Shown one piece after another: positions 5,140 through 12,080 of a DNA stretch of 22,465 nt (positions are counted from its first letter, which is position 1; every line of letters begins with the position of its first letter). Source of the DNA: a virus; IMG/VR virus record IMGVR_UViG_3300007076_000031, positions 1 to 22,465 of that record; one strand, written 5' to 3'. Below the pieces are notes generated by a model. The model was not told the DNA's origin, did no database searches, and saw nothing but the letters and a program-made list of their open reading frames with translations. The position numbers and the translations under genes are program-made.

Positions 5140-6177
5140 ATGTCTAGCGCGAATGAGGCGGCCTCCGGTCCCTCACAGGCGATCACGTTCGAAGGGATCG
5201 GCGCCTCGGACGCTGCGGCGGCCGCCGGCGTGAACCCGTGGAAGAGCCCCATCGAGCTGTGGGAGCAGCTGCAGGGCATCGTGCCGCGCCCGCGCGACGA
5301 TGACAACCCGGCGATGGCGTGGGGCCGGATGCTCGAGCAGCCCATCCGTCAGCACTACGCTGATCGCTTCTCGGTGCAGGTGCACGTCCCACCGGTGTCG
5401 CTGTTCCGCGCCGACGCGCCCTGGCGTCGCGCCTCGCCCGACGGGCTGGTGCTCGACGACGCCATGCGCAGCGGCGGGCCGCGCTACATGCGCGGGCTCG
5501 AGATCAAGACCGCCTCGCAGTACGCCGCGAGCGACTGGGGCCCCGACGGCAGCGACGAGGTGCCGATCCAGTACGCCATCCAGTGCCACTGGGGCATGCA
5601 CGTCTGCCAGATCGACAGCTGGGATCTGGCGGCGCTGATCGGCGGGCGTGACTTCCGGGTCTACCGCCTGCACCGCGACGCAGAGCTCGAGCGTGACCTC
5701 GTTGCTCAGGTCGACTGCTTCTGGCACGAACACGTGCTGCCGTGCGAGCCGCCGCCGCCGGATCATACGACGGCGTTCCGGGACTACCTGTGTCGACGCT
5801 GGCCGGACGTGCGCGCCGAGTACCTGCCAGCCGACGAGGGGACGTCCGCGCTCGTTGCCAGCGCGCTTCGCAACGCGCGCCTTCTCAGGGAGCTGAAGAA
5901 GGAGCAGGACGAGGTCAAGAATCGGCTGCGCGCGATGATCGGTGACTGGTCGGGGCTCGAGACGATTCACGGGCGCGTGCACTGGAAGCCGCAGCGCGCG
6001 CGCCGCGTGATCGACTGGGAGGCTGCCGCGATCGAGATGGCCAATAGCCAGGGCTGGGACCGCGAGCGCTTCGCCGCCTTCGTTGAGCTGCACCGCCGTC
6101 CGACCGAACCGCTCCGTCCGCTGCGCCTGCCGCGGCTCAAGGGCGAACCGGAAGAGGGTTCGGAGGATGTGCCGTGA
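5140..6177 (+). CDS. YqaJ-type viral recombinase exonuclease
   Basis: The 345-aa product shows the YqaJ/lambda-exonuclease fold signature: GIGASDAAAAAGVNPWKSPI near the N-terminus (20-38), MAWGRMLEQPI (Glu66), SPDGLV (Asp101), GLEIKT (Glu121-x-Lys123) and PIQYAIQCHWGMHV (Gln144, Gln148). These supply the metal-binding Asp/Glu-x-Lys centre. Enzymes of this group degrade one strand of duplex DNA 5' to 3', leaving a 3' tail for the annealing protein, and RecT is encoded just downstream. Residues about 240-280 form a charged helix. The ATG at 5140 is preceded by a TANNNT box rather than a Shine-Dalgarno. The stop overlaps the next start (TGATG). Confidence 0.9.
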   Translation: MSSANEAASGPSQAITFEGIGASDAAAAAGVNPWKSPIELWEQLQGIVPRPRDDDNPAMAWGRMLEQPIRQHYADRFSVQVHVPPVSLFRADAPWRRASPDGLVLDDAMRSGGPRYMRGLEIKTASQYAASDWGPDGSDEVPIQYAIQCHWGMHVCQIDSWDLAALIGGRDFRVYRLHRDAELERDLVAQVDCFWHEHVLPCEPPPPDHTTAFRDYLCRRWPDVRAEYLPADEGTSALVASALRNARLLRELKKEQDEVKNRLRAMIGDWSGLETIHGRVHWKPQRARRVIDWEAAAIEMANSQGWDRERFAAFVELHRRPTEPLRPLRLPRLKGEPEEGSEDVP

Positions 6178-6365
6178 TGAAGGCGAAGACAGCGCGCGAC
6201 TTCAGCGTCGGCGACGCGGTGGTCTACGCCGACTTCGACGGCAAGCGCGAGGACGGCGTCGTCACCTTCGTGAACGACCACTACGTCTTCGTGAGGTTCA
6301 CCGGCATGCACCCGGCCGCGCCGGGCAAGGCGTGCCTGCCAACGACGCTCGAGCGCGCGCACTGA
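6177..6365 (+). CDS. Small protein between exonuclease and RecT
   Basis: The 62-aa product has a compact beta-rich pattern (FSVGDAVVYADFDGKREDGV, then VTFVNDHYVFVRF), which suggests a small SH3-like barrel. The family is not recognised, though such short barrels are common among phage recombination modules. The ATG at 6177 overlaps the exonuclease stop (TGATG). A GTG at 6174 is a real alternative because GGAGG lies 7 nt before it. It may be a DNA-binding accessory of the Exo/RecT pair. Confidence 0.6.
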   Translation: MKAKTARDFSVGDAVVYADFDGKREDGVVTFVNDHYVFVRFTGMHPAAPGKACLPTTLERAH

Positions 6366-6464
6366 AAGTTGGCGGTGGCGCGCGGTCGGCTGATTGGCCA
6401 ACGGGGTCCGCGATCATGTGGGACCGGGCCGGCCGCGCGACACCTCCTCACCGAGAGGGGATCG

Positions 6465-7613
6465 ATGGAACAGCAGCAGCAGATGGTCAAGCCAGCCGCC
6501 ACCGCGCTCGAGGTCTCGCGCAAGCGGATGAACACCTTCCTCACCGCGAAGGTCGACTCGCTGGCGCGCTGGGTGCGCGGCGGCGTCGACCCGCGCGCGC
6601 TCGTCCGCTTCGCGCTGCTCGAGTGGCAGCAAAACCGGATGTTGCAGGAGGCAACACACGAGTCGATGTACCTGGCGCTCATCGCCTGCGCGCAGGTCGG
6701 GCTCGAGCCGAGCGGCACGAAGCAGGAGGCGTACATCGTCCCGTTTCGCGACTGGAAGACGAAACGAGTGATTGCTACCTTCATGCCCGGCTGGCGCGGA
6801 CTCATCAAGCTGGCGCTGCGCTCGAAGGCGGTCAAGACGGTGAGCGCGCACCTGGTCTACGCCAACGACGTGTTCGAGCCGCAGCTCGGCTCCGACCAGA
6901 AGATCGTGCACCGCCCGGCGCCGTTCGGCTCCGATCGCGGCGAGCTGGTCGGCACGTACGCGGTGGCGAAGCTCGAGAACGGGGAGATCGAGGCCGAGCT
7001 GATGAACATGGACGACCTCGAGCGCATCCGCCGCTCGGCGATGAAGGGCGACAAGGAGTCGCCGGCGTATCGCGACTGGGGCGACCAGATGTACCGCAAG
7101 GCGCCGATCCGGCGGCTGTGCAAGAGGCTGCCGCTCGGCGCCGAGTACTTCCTCGCGGCGCGACTCGACGAGCTGCTCGAGGGTGGCGACCTGCGCACCT
7201 ACAAGGACGTGATCGACGTCGACGGCGAGCTGCCCGAGATGGAGCCGCTGCCCACCGAGGGAGAGAGCGCTCCCGCCCTACCCGAGGGCACGACAACGCA
7301 GCCGCCGCCCGCGCGCGGGACGCAGGGCGTCAAGGAGCAGCTGCGCAAGGCGCGCAAGCAGGCGGAGACGGAGCCGTTGCCGCCGGCCGCCGCGCCGCCG
7401 CCGGCCCCGGCCGCGCCGAAGCCGAGCGAGGTCAGCGAGATCGATCCGGTCGACCTCGAGGTGATGCGTCTGGAGGATGAGTTGGAGCGCATCAAGGAGC
7501 ACCCGGGCGATCTCGCGTCGGTGATCTCGCGCGTGGAGGGCCTGCCCAACGGCGACGACAAGCTGCGCCTTCGCGAGCTGTGCGCGGCGGCGCGCAAGGA
7601 GCTGGGGGCATGA
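6465..7613 (+). CDS. recT: RecT-family single-strand annealing protein
   Basis: The 382-aa product begins with a Gln-rich start and has the RecT core at about residues 45-245: LIACAQVGLEP, then KQEAYIVPF, FMPGWRGLIKLALRS, VYANDVFE, GELVGTYAVAKL and YRKAPIRRLCKRLPL. RecT proteins coat single-stranded DNA and pair complementary strands, working with a 5'-3' exonuclease, here the gene at 5140. After the core there is a Pro/Ala-rich linker (about 265-325) and a helical C-terminal region (about 330-380) that may bind partners. The ATG at 6465 was chosen for the GAGAGGGG just upstream; an earlier in-frame GTG would add an unlikely Arg/Gly-rich stretch. The stop overlaps the next ATG (ATGA). Confidence 0.92.
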   Translation: MEQQQQMVKPAATALEVSRKRMNTFLTAKVDSLARWVRGGVDPRALVRFALLEWQQNRMLQEATHESMYLALIACAQVGLEPSGTKQEAYIVPFRDWKTKRVIATFMPGWRGLIKLALRSKAVKTVSAHLVYANDVFEPQLGSDQKIVHRPAPFGSDRGELVGTYAVAKLENGEIEAELMNMDDLERIRRSAMKGDKESPAYRDWGDQMYRKAPIRRLCKRLPLGAEYFLAARLDELLEGGDLRTYKDVIDVDGELPEMEPLPTEGESAPALPEGTTTQPPPARGTQGVKEQLRKARKQAETEPLPPAAAPPPAPAAPKPSEVSEIDPVDLEVMRLEDELERIKEHPGDLASVISRVEGLPNGDDKLRLRELCAAARKELGA

Positions 7614-7930
7614 TCGCCTGCCCAACCTGCCGCTCCCCGCACACGCGAGGGCCGCTTCAACCGAGGGTGGCGCTCGGCTGGTACGACGCCCATCGGTGCG
7701 TGCGAGCCCACCTGTTCCATCTCCCGCTGCGCACGGGGTACTGCCAGCACTGCACCCGCGAGCGCGACGATCTCGAGCTTCACGAGCTGGACGGGCGGCA
7801 GTACTGGATGTGCAGCGAGTGCCGGGAGGCCCCGGTGCGCGGCAGCTCGTATCACTGGGATGGCCCGGAAACGCCGTCGCGCTCGGCGCGCATCAACGGC
7901 AACCGGTGGGCGGGCCGTCATGGGGGATGA
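7610..7930 (+). CDS. Three-CxxC zinc-ribbon protein
   Basis: The 106-aa product has CxxC pairs at Cys4/Cys7, Cys45/Cys48 and Cys68/Cys71, the last two forming a likely zinc ribbon around a beta hairpin (LELHELDGRQYWMCSECRE). No family name can be given. The ATG overlaps the RecT stop (ATGA), so it is co-translated with the recombination genes. It may be a nucleic-acid-binding accessory, which is inference from position and the zinc motif only. Confidence 0.65.
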   Translation: MIACPTCRSPHTRGPLQPRVALGWYDAHRCVRAHLFHLPLRTGYCQHCTRERDDLELHELDGRQYWMCSECREAPVRGSSYHWDGPETPSRSARINGNRWAGRHGG

Positions 7931-8252
7931 TCGCCTTCTTCAGTCGGTACACCCCGAGCGCTGGCAGCGTGCTATCGACGACTTCCTCGACACCGTCGAC
8001 GGGCAGAACGAGGAGACCGGCGTGCGCCAGGCGGCATCGATCGCGCTGTGCGGCACCGCTGCGCTACTCGGCGCGATCATCGCAACTCGCTGCATCGACC
8101 CGCTGCATGCGCGCGTCCTGCTCGAGCAGGCGCGTCTGGCGCACGAGAGCCAGGGCAAGCTCCTCGCCAGTCTGGGCGAGACGCTGCTCGCGCTCGAGGT
8201 CACCGTCGGGGCACGCCCGGGGAACGGGCACCACGACAGGGCGAAACCGTAG
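7920..8252 (+). CDS. Hypothetical helical protein with possible membrane segment
   Basis: The product is 110 aa, not recognised. It is mostly helical; residues 38-58 (AASIALCGTAALLGAIIATR) are hydrophobic enough to be one membrane segment, flanked by charged regions. The ATG at 7920 lies 8 nt before the upstream stop, with a G-rich stretch (GGTGGGCGGG) upstream as a weak Shine-Dalgarno. The C-terminal tail contains Gly, His, Arg and Lys. Function unknown. Confidence 0.55.
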   Translation: MGDDRLLQSVHPERWQRAIDDFLDTVDGQNEETGVRQAASIALCGTAALLGAIIATRCIDPLHARVLLEQARLAHESQGKLLASLGETLLALEVTVGARPGNGHHDRAKP

Positions 8253-8253
8253 T

Positions 8254-8373
8254 ATGCCTCGCACCGAGGCAACAGCAGGTCTGATCCACCAGCTGGGCGC
8301 GTACGCTCCTGCGCGCTGCCTCGGGGCCTTTGAGGAGCGAGTCGAGGAGCACGACGATGGAGCGAGTTCGTGA
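8254..8373 (+). CDS. 39-aa small ORF before excisionase-like gene
   Basis: An ATG one base after the previous stop opens 39 codons whose TGA overlaps the GTG of the HTH gene (GTGA), the same junction type as elsewhere in the window. The peptide is hydrophobic then acidic (AFEERVEEHDDG). No clear Shine-Dalgarno precedes it, and a hairpin (TGCCTCG/CGAGGCA, 8255-8271) covers its start, which could lower its translation or act as a weak terminator. It has no known family. Confidence 0.4.
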   Translation: MPRTEATAGLIHQLGAYAPARCLGAFEERVEEHDDGASS

Positions 8374-8729
8374 GCGCGCGGTACCTCACCGCAGCGCAGG
8401 TGGCCGAGCGGCTGGCGATCTCGGCGAAGACCGTCTACCGCATGATCCGCGACGGCGAGCTGCCGGCGCTGTGGGCGCGCCGCACGGTTCGCGTCCCCGA
8501 GGAAGCTCTCGAGCGGCTCATCGTCGAGCGGCTGGCGGATGTTGAGCGATGGGCTCTCTCTACCGGCGCGGAGAGGTCTGGTGGGGCTACTGGCGCGACG
8601 CGCTCGGCGAGAAGCACCGCGAGTCGCTGGCCACGGGCGACCGCGAAGTCGCCCGGCAGAGGCTCCGCGCGCGCGAGCTGGCTACGCCCGATTCGATCGC
8701 GAACGCCACGCCCCTCGGAGAAGCGTTGA
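8370..8729 (+). CDS. Excisionase-like HTH DNA-binding protein
   Basis: The N-terminal 58 residues form a MerR/excisionase-type helix-turn-helix (YLTAAQVAERLAISAKTVYR, MIRDGELPAL, then the wing RRTVRVPEEALERLI). Such proteins bend DNA at attachment sites and direct integrase toward excision, or act as regulators. The position directly before the integrase fits Xis. The GTG at 8370 has GGAG upstream. The frame stays open for about 60 Ser/Arg/Ala-rich codons that overlap the integrase gene by 181 nt. That tail looks like out-of-frame coding sequence, so the overlap may reflect a late stop or a -1 frameshift that would join the HTH domain to the integrase. Confidence 0.7.
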   Translation: MSARYLTAAQVAERLAISAKTVYRMIRDGELPALWARRTVRVPEEALERLIVERLADVERWALSTGAERSGGATGATRSARSTASRWPRATAKSPGRGSARASWLRPIRSRTPRPSEKR

Positions 8730-9826
8730 CGTACCTGGTCGACACGGTCTACGCGGGGCGCCCCGACGGCACCGTGCGCTGCTATCAGCAGAAGGCGCGC
8801 TGGCTGGCTGAGCTGCTCGGCGCCGAGCGCCCACTCGGCAGCATCGACCGCGCACTCGTGCTCGGGTACCGGGCAAGGCGTCTGGAGAGCCGAGTCTCGG
8901 AGTCGACCGTCGCCAAGGAGCTCCTCGTGCTGCGCCTGGCGCTGCGCGAGCAGGGCATCGAGGGTGTGGTCCCCCGGCTGCCGGTGCGCTACGTACCGCG
9001 CAAGCGGTTCCTCACCGCGAAACAGTTTGCGCGCCTGCTCGCCGAGCTTCCGGTGAAGCGCCGGCTCTGGCTCATGGTCGCGACCTACCTCGGGCCGCGG
9101 TACAGCGAGCTGGTCGACCGGCTCCGCTGGGAGGACATCGACCTGCGGCGCCGCCTCGCCCACATCCGCGGGACCAAGACGGTCGACGCGGACCGCACGG
9201 TGCCGATCCCGGCGCCGCTTCTGCCCTGGCTGCGCCGCGCGCGCCAGGACGCCGGCCAGGTCGTCGAGGCGTGGACGAACGCGCGGCGCGACATCTGCGC
9301 GGCCTGGTGGAAGGTGGTGGGGTTCAAGCCGCCGGCCGGCTGGATGCGCGGCAAGATCTCCATCGCCGGCGCGCCGCGGCTGTCGCCCAACGACCTGCGT
9401 CGCACGTTCGCCTCCTGGCTCAAGCAGGCCGGGGTCGACTCGCTGGCGGTGGCGCACCTGCTCGGGCACAGCTCCACCAGGATGGTCGAGCTGGTCTACG
9501 GGCGGCTGGACGAGCGCACCTACCGCGACGCGGTGGCGATGCTGCCGCCGGCGCCGCCGGCGCGCGCCGGTCGGAAAGCGAGAAAGCGATCGACCTCGCG
9601 TCGTGGGGATTCCGACTGTGCACCAGTTGTGAACGCCAGGGGGGGTAAGCGGTCCTCCACAGAGACGCGGGACACGTCGAAAGTGGCTCTAGGTGCTCGA
9701 AAACGGGTGCCCAGGGTCGGAATCGAACCAACGACACGCGGATTTTCAGGCCCCGTGTTGCAGGTCGTTGACGGCGGAATCACGGAGGAATGTCCGCGCC
9801 GCGCGGCCGCTGTGCACAGGATGTGA
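8549..9826 (+). CDS. int: Tyrosine-type site-specific integrase
   Basis: The 425-aa product starts MGSLYRRGEVWWGYWRD, a common N-terminal fold of phage integrases. It has a SAM-like core-binding region at about 55-135 and a catalytic domain at about 155-330. Visible catalytic residues are Arg184 (LGPRYSEL), Lys210 (RGTKT), Arg284 (NDLRRTF), His307 (LLGHSS) and the nucleophile Tyr317 (VYGRL). The first His of the usual HxxR motif is Asn281. The last 90 or so residues are low in structure and run through the attP core, so residues 386-401 (PRVGIEPTTRGFSG region) are a translation of tRNA 3' sequence. The enzyme inserts the phage at a tRNA-Phe gene. ATG at 8549. Confidence 0.93.
   Translation: MGSLYRRGEVWWGYWRDALGEKHRESLATGDREVARQRLRARELATPDSIANATPLGEALTYLVDTVYAGRPDGTVRCYQQKARWLAELLGAERPLGSIDRALVLGYRARRLESRVSESTVAKELLVLRLALREQGIEGVVPRLPVRYVPRKRFLTAKQFARLLAELPVKRRLWLMVATYLGPRYSELVDRLRWEDIDLRRRLAHIRGTKTVDADRTVPIPAPLLPWLRRARQDAGQVVEAWTNARRDICAAWWKVVGFKPPAGWMRGKISIAGAPRLSPNDLRRTFASWLKQAGVDSLAVAHLLGHSSTRMVELVYGRLDERTYRDAVAMLPPAPPARAGRKARKRSTSRRGDSDCAPVVNARGGKRSSTETRDTSKVALGARKRVPRVGIEPTTRGFSGPVLQVVDGGITEECPRRAAAVHRM
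9616..9635 (+). other. Arm-type integrase site, left copy
   Basis: This 20-bp sequence matches 9810-9829 at 17 of 20 positions (shared CTGTGCAC and TGTGAACG). The two copies lie on either side of the attP core, 70 nt to its left here, in the same orientation. It lies inside the 3' part of int. Confidence 0.45.
9706..9749 (-). other. attP core: 3' half of a tRNA-Phe gene
   Basis: Read on the minus strand, this 44-bp stretch is the anticodon loop (CTGAAAA), 3' anticodon stem TCCGC, variable loop, T arm (GTTGG, TTCGATT, CCGAC) and acceptor CCTGGGC-ACC of a tRNA-Phe with GAA anticodon. The 5' half is absent: upstream bases do not pair with TCCGC as GCGGA would. A 3' tRNA fragment next to an integrase is the classic attP core, restoring the host tRNA after integration. 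The start at the anticodon loop suggests crossover there. The base after ACC is C, not A, so identity with a CCA-encoding host gene would end there. Confidence 0.85.
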
Positions 9827-9829
9827 ACG
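9810..9829 (+). other. Arm-type integrase site, right copy
   Basis: Direct repeat of 9616-9635 (17 of 20 identical), 60 nt to the right of the attP core and overlapping the end of int. Its symmetric placement about the core is what phage integrase arm sites look like. Confidence 0.45.
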
Positions 9830-9844
9830 GAGGTGAAGGTGTCG

Positions 9845-10162
9845 ATGCCCCAGGACGAGCGCGAGCGGAAGAGACTCTACGCGAGGGAGCGGCGCGCCAG
9901 GCTCATCGCAGCCGGGTTATGCCCCACCTGCGGGCTGCGCCCGCCCGACGACGGCGCGCGCCAGTGTGCTGGCTGCCAGGAGGCTCACCGCCTGCGTCAA
10001 CGCGACCTGCGGCGCGGCCTGGGCCCGAGCCCGAGCGGAGCGATCTGGCACTGCGACTGGTGCGGCGGTCGGGGGCACCAGGAACGCAGCTGCTCGCTGG
10101 CTGAGGCTGGTACGCGTCGCCTGGCGCCCGAGATCGAAGAGCGCATCGGAGGGCTGCCGTGA
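9845..10162 (+). CDS. Zinc-ribbon plus CCHC zinc-knuckle protein
   Basis: The 105-aa product has a very basic N-terminal helix (ERERKRLYARERRARL), a four-Cys site (Cys26/29 and Cys41/44), a second basic helix, then Cys70-x2-Cys73-x4-His78-x4-Cys83. That last spacing is exactly that of retroviral-type CCHC zinc knuckles. It probably binds nucleic acid. The function in the phage is unknown. The ATG at 9845 has AAGG 5 nt upstream and GGAGG 11 nt upstream; GTG codons at 9833 and 9839 are alternative starts. The stop overlaps the next GTG. Confidence 0.7.
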   Translation: MPQDERERKRLYARERRARLIAAGLCPTCGLRPPDDGARQCAGCQEAHRLRQRDLRRGLGPSPSGAIWHCDWCGGRGHQERSCSLAEAGTRRLAPEIEERIGGLP

Positions 10163-10314
10163 GCCGGACCTGTCCGGGCTGCGGCGAGTGGGTATCGCTG
10201 CCCCCGTCGTTCAACAGGGAGCGTCAGTGTCCAGCGTGCTGCGAGCCGCTGTTCTTCTGGCGAGGTCGCTGGCGTCTCGACCGCGATCGCGAAGAGCGCG
10301 CGAGGTTCCCGTGA
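10159..10314 (+). CDS. 51-aa zinc-ribbon protein
   Basis: The small product has CPGCGEWVSLPPSFNRERQC followed by PACCEP, giving Cys5/Cys8 and Cys24/Cys27(28), a compact zinc ribbon, then an aromatic/Arg stretch (LFFWRGRWRLDRDREERARF). The GTG at 10159 overlaps the upstream TGA, and its TGA overlaps the next GTG, so both ends are fixed by coupling. No function is known. Confidence 0.7.
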   Translation: MSRTCPGCGEWVSLPPSFNRERQCPACCEPLFFWRGRWRLDRDREERARFP

Positions 10315-10874
10315 CCTCACGCTGGACAGCAGGCGACGGGGCACAAGCGCTCCAGTTGCTCCGCGGCTATGACGCTGGCGAATGGCCCGACGACGGCGAG
10401 GCGTGGAGTCAACGAACGCACGACGCGGTGGACTCTCTTGCCGAGTGTCTGGCGCGGACCCTCGCCGAGATCCGACTGCTGCACGAGGACTGGCAGCGCG
10501 ACATCGACATCCGGGTGGAGGAGCGCGCGAGGCAGCGGGCGCGCGCTGACGCTGCCGAGGCCGAGTGCGAACGACTTCGAGCCGGCGAGGGCGGCGTGAT
10601 CGATCTCGGGACGCAGGCGATGATGCTGCGGGATCTACTGCGCGAGGTGCGACCGTTCGTCGATCCCGACGCCACGGCGGTCGTCGACGAGCTGGCGCGT
10701 CGCTTCTATCGCGACACAGGCATCATGGCGCCGGGCAAGAGCGTGCCGCTGGAGATGGCGTCGTCGCAGCCGCCGAACGAGGAGCGCCGGTCGCTGTATC
10801 GCGACTGGCTGCAGGCGCACCGCGACGCCTTCGTTGCCACCATCGACGCCGCGCTCGGGGAGAGCCCGCCTTGA
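10311..10874 (+). CDS. Hypothetical helical/coiled-coil protein
   Basis: The product is 187 aa, not recognised. Residues about 30-95 form a long charged helix with heptad-like Leu/Ala spacing (LARTLAEIRLLHEDWQRDID, then EERARQRARADAAEAECERL), likely a coiled coil. The C-terminal part (100-187) is helical, ending ATIDAALGESPP. It has no signal peptide and no zinc site, unlike its neighbours. The GTG start at 10311 overlaps the upstream stop (GTGA); its own stop overlaps a TTG. Confidence 0.65.
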   Translation: MTSRWTAGDGAQALQLLRGYDAGEWPDDGEAWSQRTHDAVDSLAECLARTLAEIRLLHEDWQRDIDIRVEERARQRARADAAEAECERLRAGEGGVIDLGTQAMMLRDLLREVRPFVDPDATAVVDELARRFYRDTGIMAPGKSVPLEMASSQPPNEERRSLYRDWLQAHRDAFVATIDAALGESPP

Positions 10875-11167
10875 CGCACACGCAAGCCGCATGGCTGCGC
10901 AACTCGCTCCGGCACCGGATCGACGAGATGCGCAACCTCGAGCGCCGCGCGCGCAGCGTCTACACGAAGGGCACGATGCTCGAGCCCGCGACGGTGCTCG
11001 CCGACGTCTACCGCGACGCGGCAGCCGTGTTCGAGCGGGCGCTCCTCGCCGTGCCCGAGACGGCGCCGAAGCGCCTGATGTTCACCTGCGTCGACTGCGG
11101 CGCGGAGTATCTCGACCCGCTCGACGACGAGCCCGATCACTGGTGCGAGCCGAGAGAGGACGCATGA
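10871..11167 (+). CDS. 98-aa protein with C-terminal zinc site
   Basis: The TTG at 10871 overlaps the upstream TGA (TTGA) and has GGGGAG 8 nt upstream, so this rare start is well supported. The N-terminal 62 residues form two helices (WLRNSLRHRIDEMRNLERRA, then VLADVYRDAAAVFERALLAV). The C-terminus has Cys73-x2-Cys76 and His90-x-Cys92 (FTCVDCGAEY, DHWCEP), a probable zinc site. Function unknown. It is part of the overlapping small-gene chain. Confidence 0.7.
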   Translation: MTHTQAAWLRNSLRHRIDEMRNLERRARSVYTKGTMLEPATVLADVYRDAAAVFERALLAVPETAPKRLMFTCVDCGAEYLDPLDDEPDHWCEPREDA

Positions 11168-11343
11168 AACCCTGCGACGCCTGCGCGCGGAAGGACGTCG
11201 TCATCGCCCACCTGCGCATGCAGCTCGACGTCGCCTGGGCGGGGCTCAGCCGGCTGGCACGTGGGCGCGACGACGTCCTGGTGGTGCGCGCGGCGAGGAA
11301 GCTGATCCGGCAGCTCACGACCACGAGATCCGTCGGCAGATGA
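11164..11343 (+). CDS. 59-aa hypothetical protein with N-terminal CxxC
   Basis: It begins MKPCDACARKD (Cys4, Cys7), followed by one long helix that ends in basic residues. With only one CxxC pair it could bind zinc as a dimer or together with a neighbour. The ATG overlaps the upstream TGA (ATGA), and the stop overlaps the next ATG (ATGA). Not recognised. Confidence 0.6.
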   Translation: MKPCDACARKDVVIAHLRMQLDVAWAGLSRLARGRDDVLVVRAARKLIRQLTTTRSVGR

Positions 11344-12080
11344 GAGGCCCGGCGTGCAGGCGATATGAGGCGCGACTACGATACAGCGCACTGCGCCCGG
11401 GGCATGGGTGGCTGTGCCATCGGTGTCGCTTCCACCTGTATCTGGCGAGGGCACAGGTAGCGCGATGGCGTCAGAGGGGGTTGTCCACGGTGGAGACACT
11501 CGATCTCTTGAGCATGCCGGGCGACGAGGACAACTGCCGACCCAGGGCAGCGAGCGCGCTGCGCGGGATGTCGGAGAGGGATGCGGTGGCCATGAGCGAC
11601 GCCATCGATTGGCACGGAGCCGACGTGCCCGACGTGGCGTGGCGATGCGCAGAGTACGAGTCATGGTGGGAATCTCGGGGGCGGCGGCTGTGGCTGGCTG
11701 AGTGGAGGACTGACGAGGAGGGGGATGCCGCCCGCGAGCGGCAGTCTCGGGATGAGAGTCGTCGAGCGGCCACTGAGCGACGGCGCCGAGAGCGACTGGA
11801 GGAGGCCCGGGAATGCGTCCGCCTCGAGCGCGAGCAAAGGAAGGCGCTTCGCGCGCTACACGAGAAGCCGACGTGGCCAAAGCTGCGCGCGATGGCGGCT
11901 GGGATGTACGAGGTACGGCTGAGGCTGAGTTGTGGGCACGTCATGGCGATTGAGGGGGTCCCGATCAGACGACTGGCGGACATCTTTCGTGAATCGACGG
12001 ACAGAAGCATCACGGGATGTGCGCTCTGTGGCGTGGCTGGGCGCTATTGGGCAGCTGACGACCCCCGAGTACTGCTGTAG
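11340..12080 (+). CDS. Zinc-site and coiled-coil hypothetical protein
   Basis: The 246-aa product has an N-terminal CHRC pair (Cys26/Cys29), a Trp-rich middle (YESWWESRGRRLWLAEW) and a long Arg/Glu coiled coil (about 125-175). A second zinc-like site lies near the C-terminus (Cys198-Gly-His200, Cys227-x2-Cys230). No family is recognised. By eye it uses more AGG, GGG and CGA codons than the flanking genes, which suggests more recent acquisition, though codon counts were not made. The ATG at 11340 overlaps the upstream stop. Confidence 0.6.
   Translation: MRGPACRRYEARLRYSALRPGHGWLCHRCRFHLYLARAQVARWRQRGLSTVETLDLLSMPGDEDNCRPRAASALRGMSERDAVAMSDAIDWHGADVPDVAWRCAEYESWWESRGRRLWLAEWRTDEEGDAARERQSRDESRRAATERRRRERLEEARECVRLEREQRKALRALHEKPTWPKLRAMAAGMYEVRLRLSCGHVMAIEGVPIRRLADIFRESTDRSITGCALCGVAGRYWAADDPRVLL

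Noticed and set aside
6083-7480. A 465-codon plus-strand frame across RecT
   Set aside because: RecT in the other frame is clearly real; this frame is Arg/Ala/Gly-rich with no recognisable domain.
9706-9749. A complete tRNA gene
   Set aside because: Only the 3' half from the anticodon loop on is present. The bases before it do not form the 5' anticodon stem, D arm or acceptor, so it is an attachment core, not a tRNA.
8549-9826. Integrase as a transposase or as part of a separate integrative element
   Set aside because: The catalytic set and the nearby tRNA core are those of phage integrases. Surrounding genes are continuous with the phage, and no terminal repeats or target duplications were seen.
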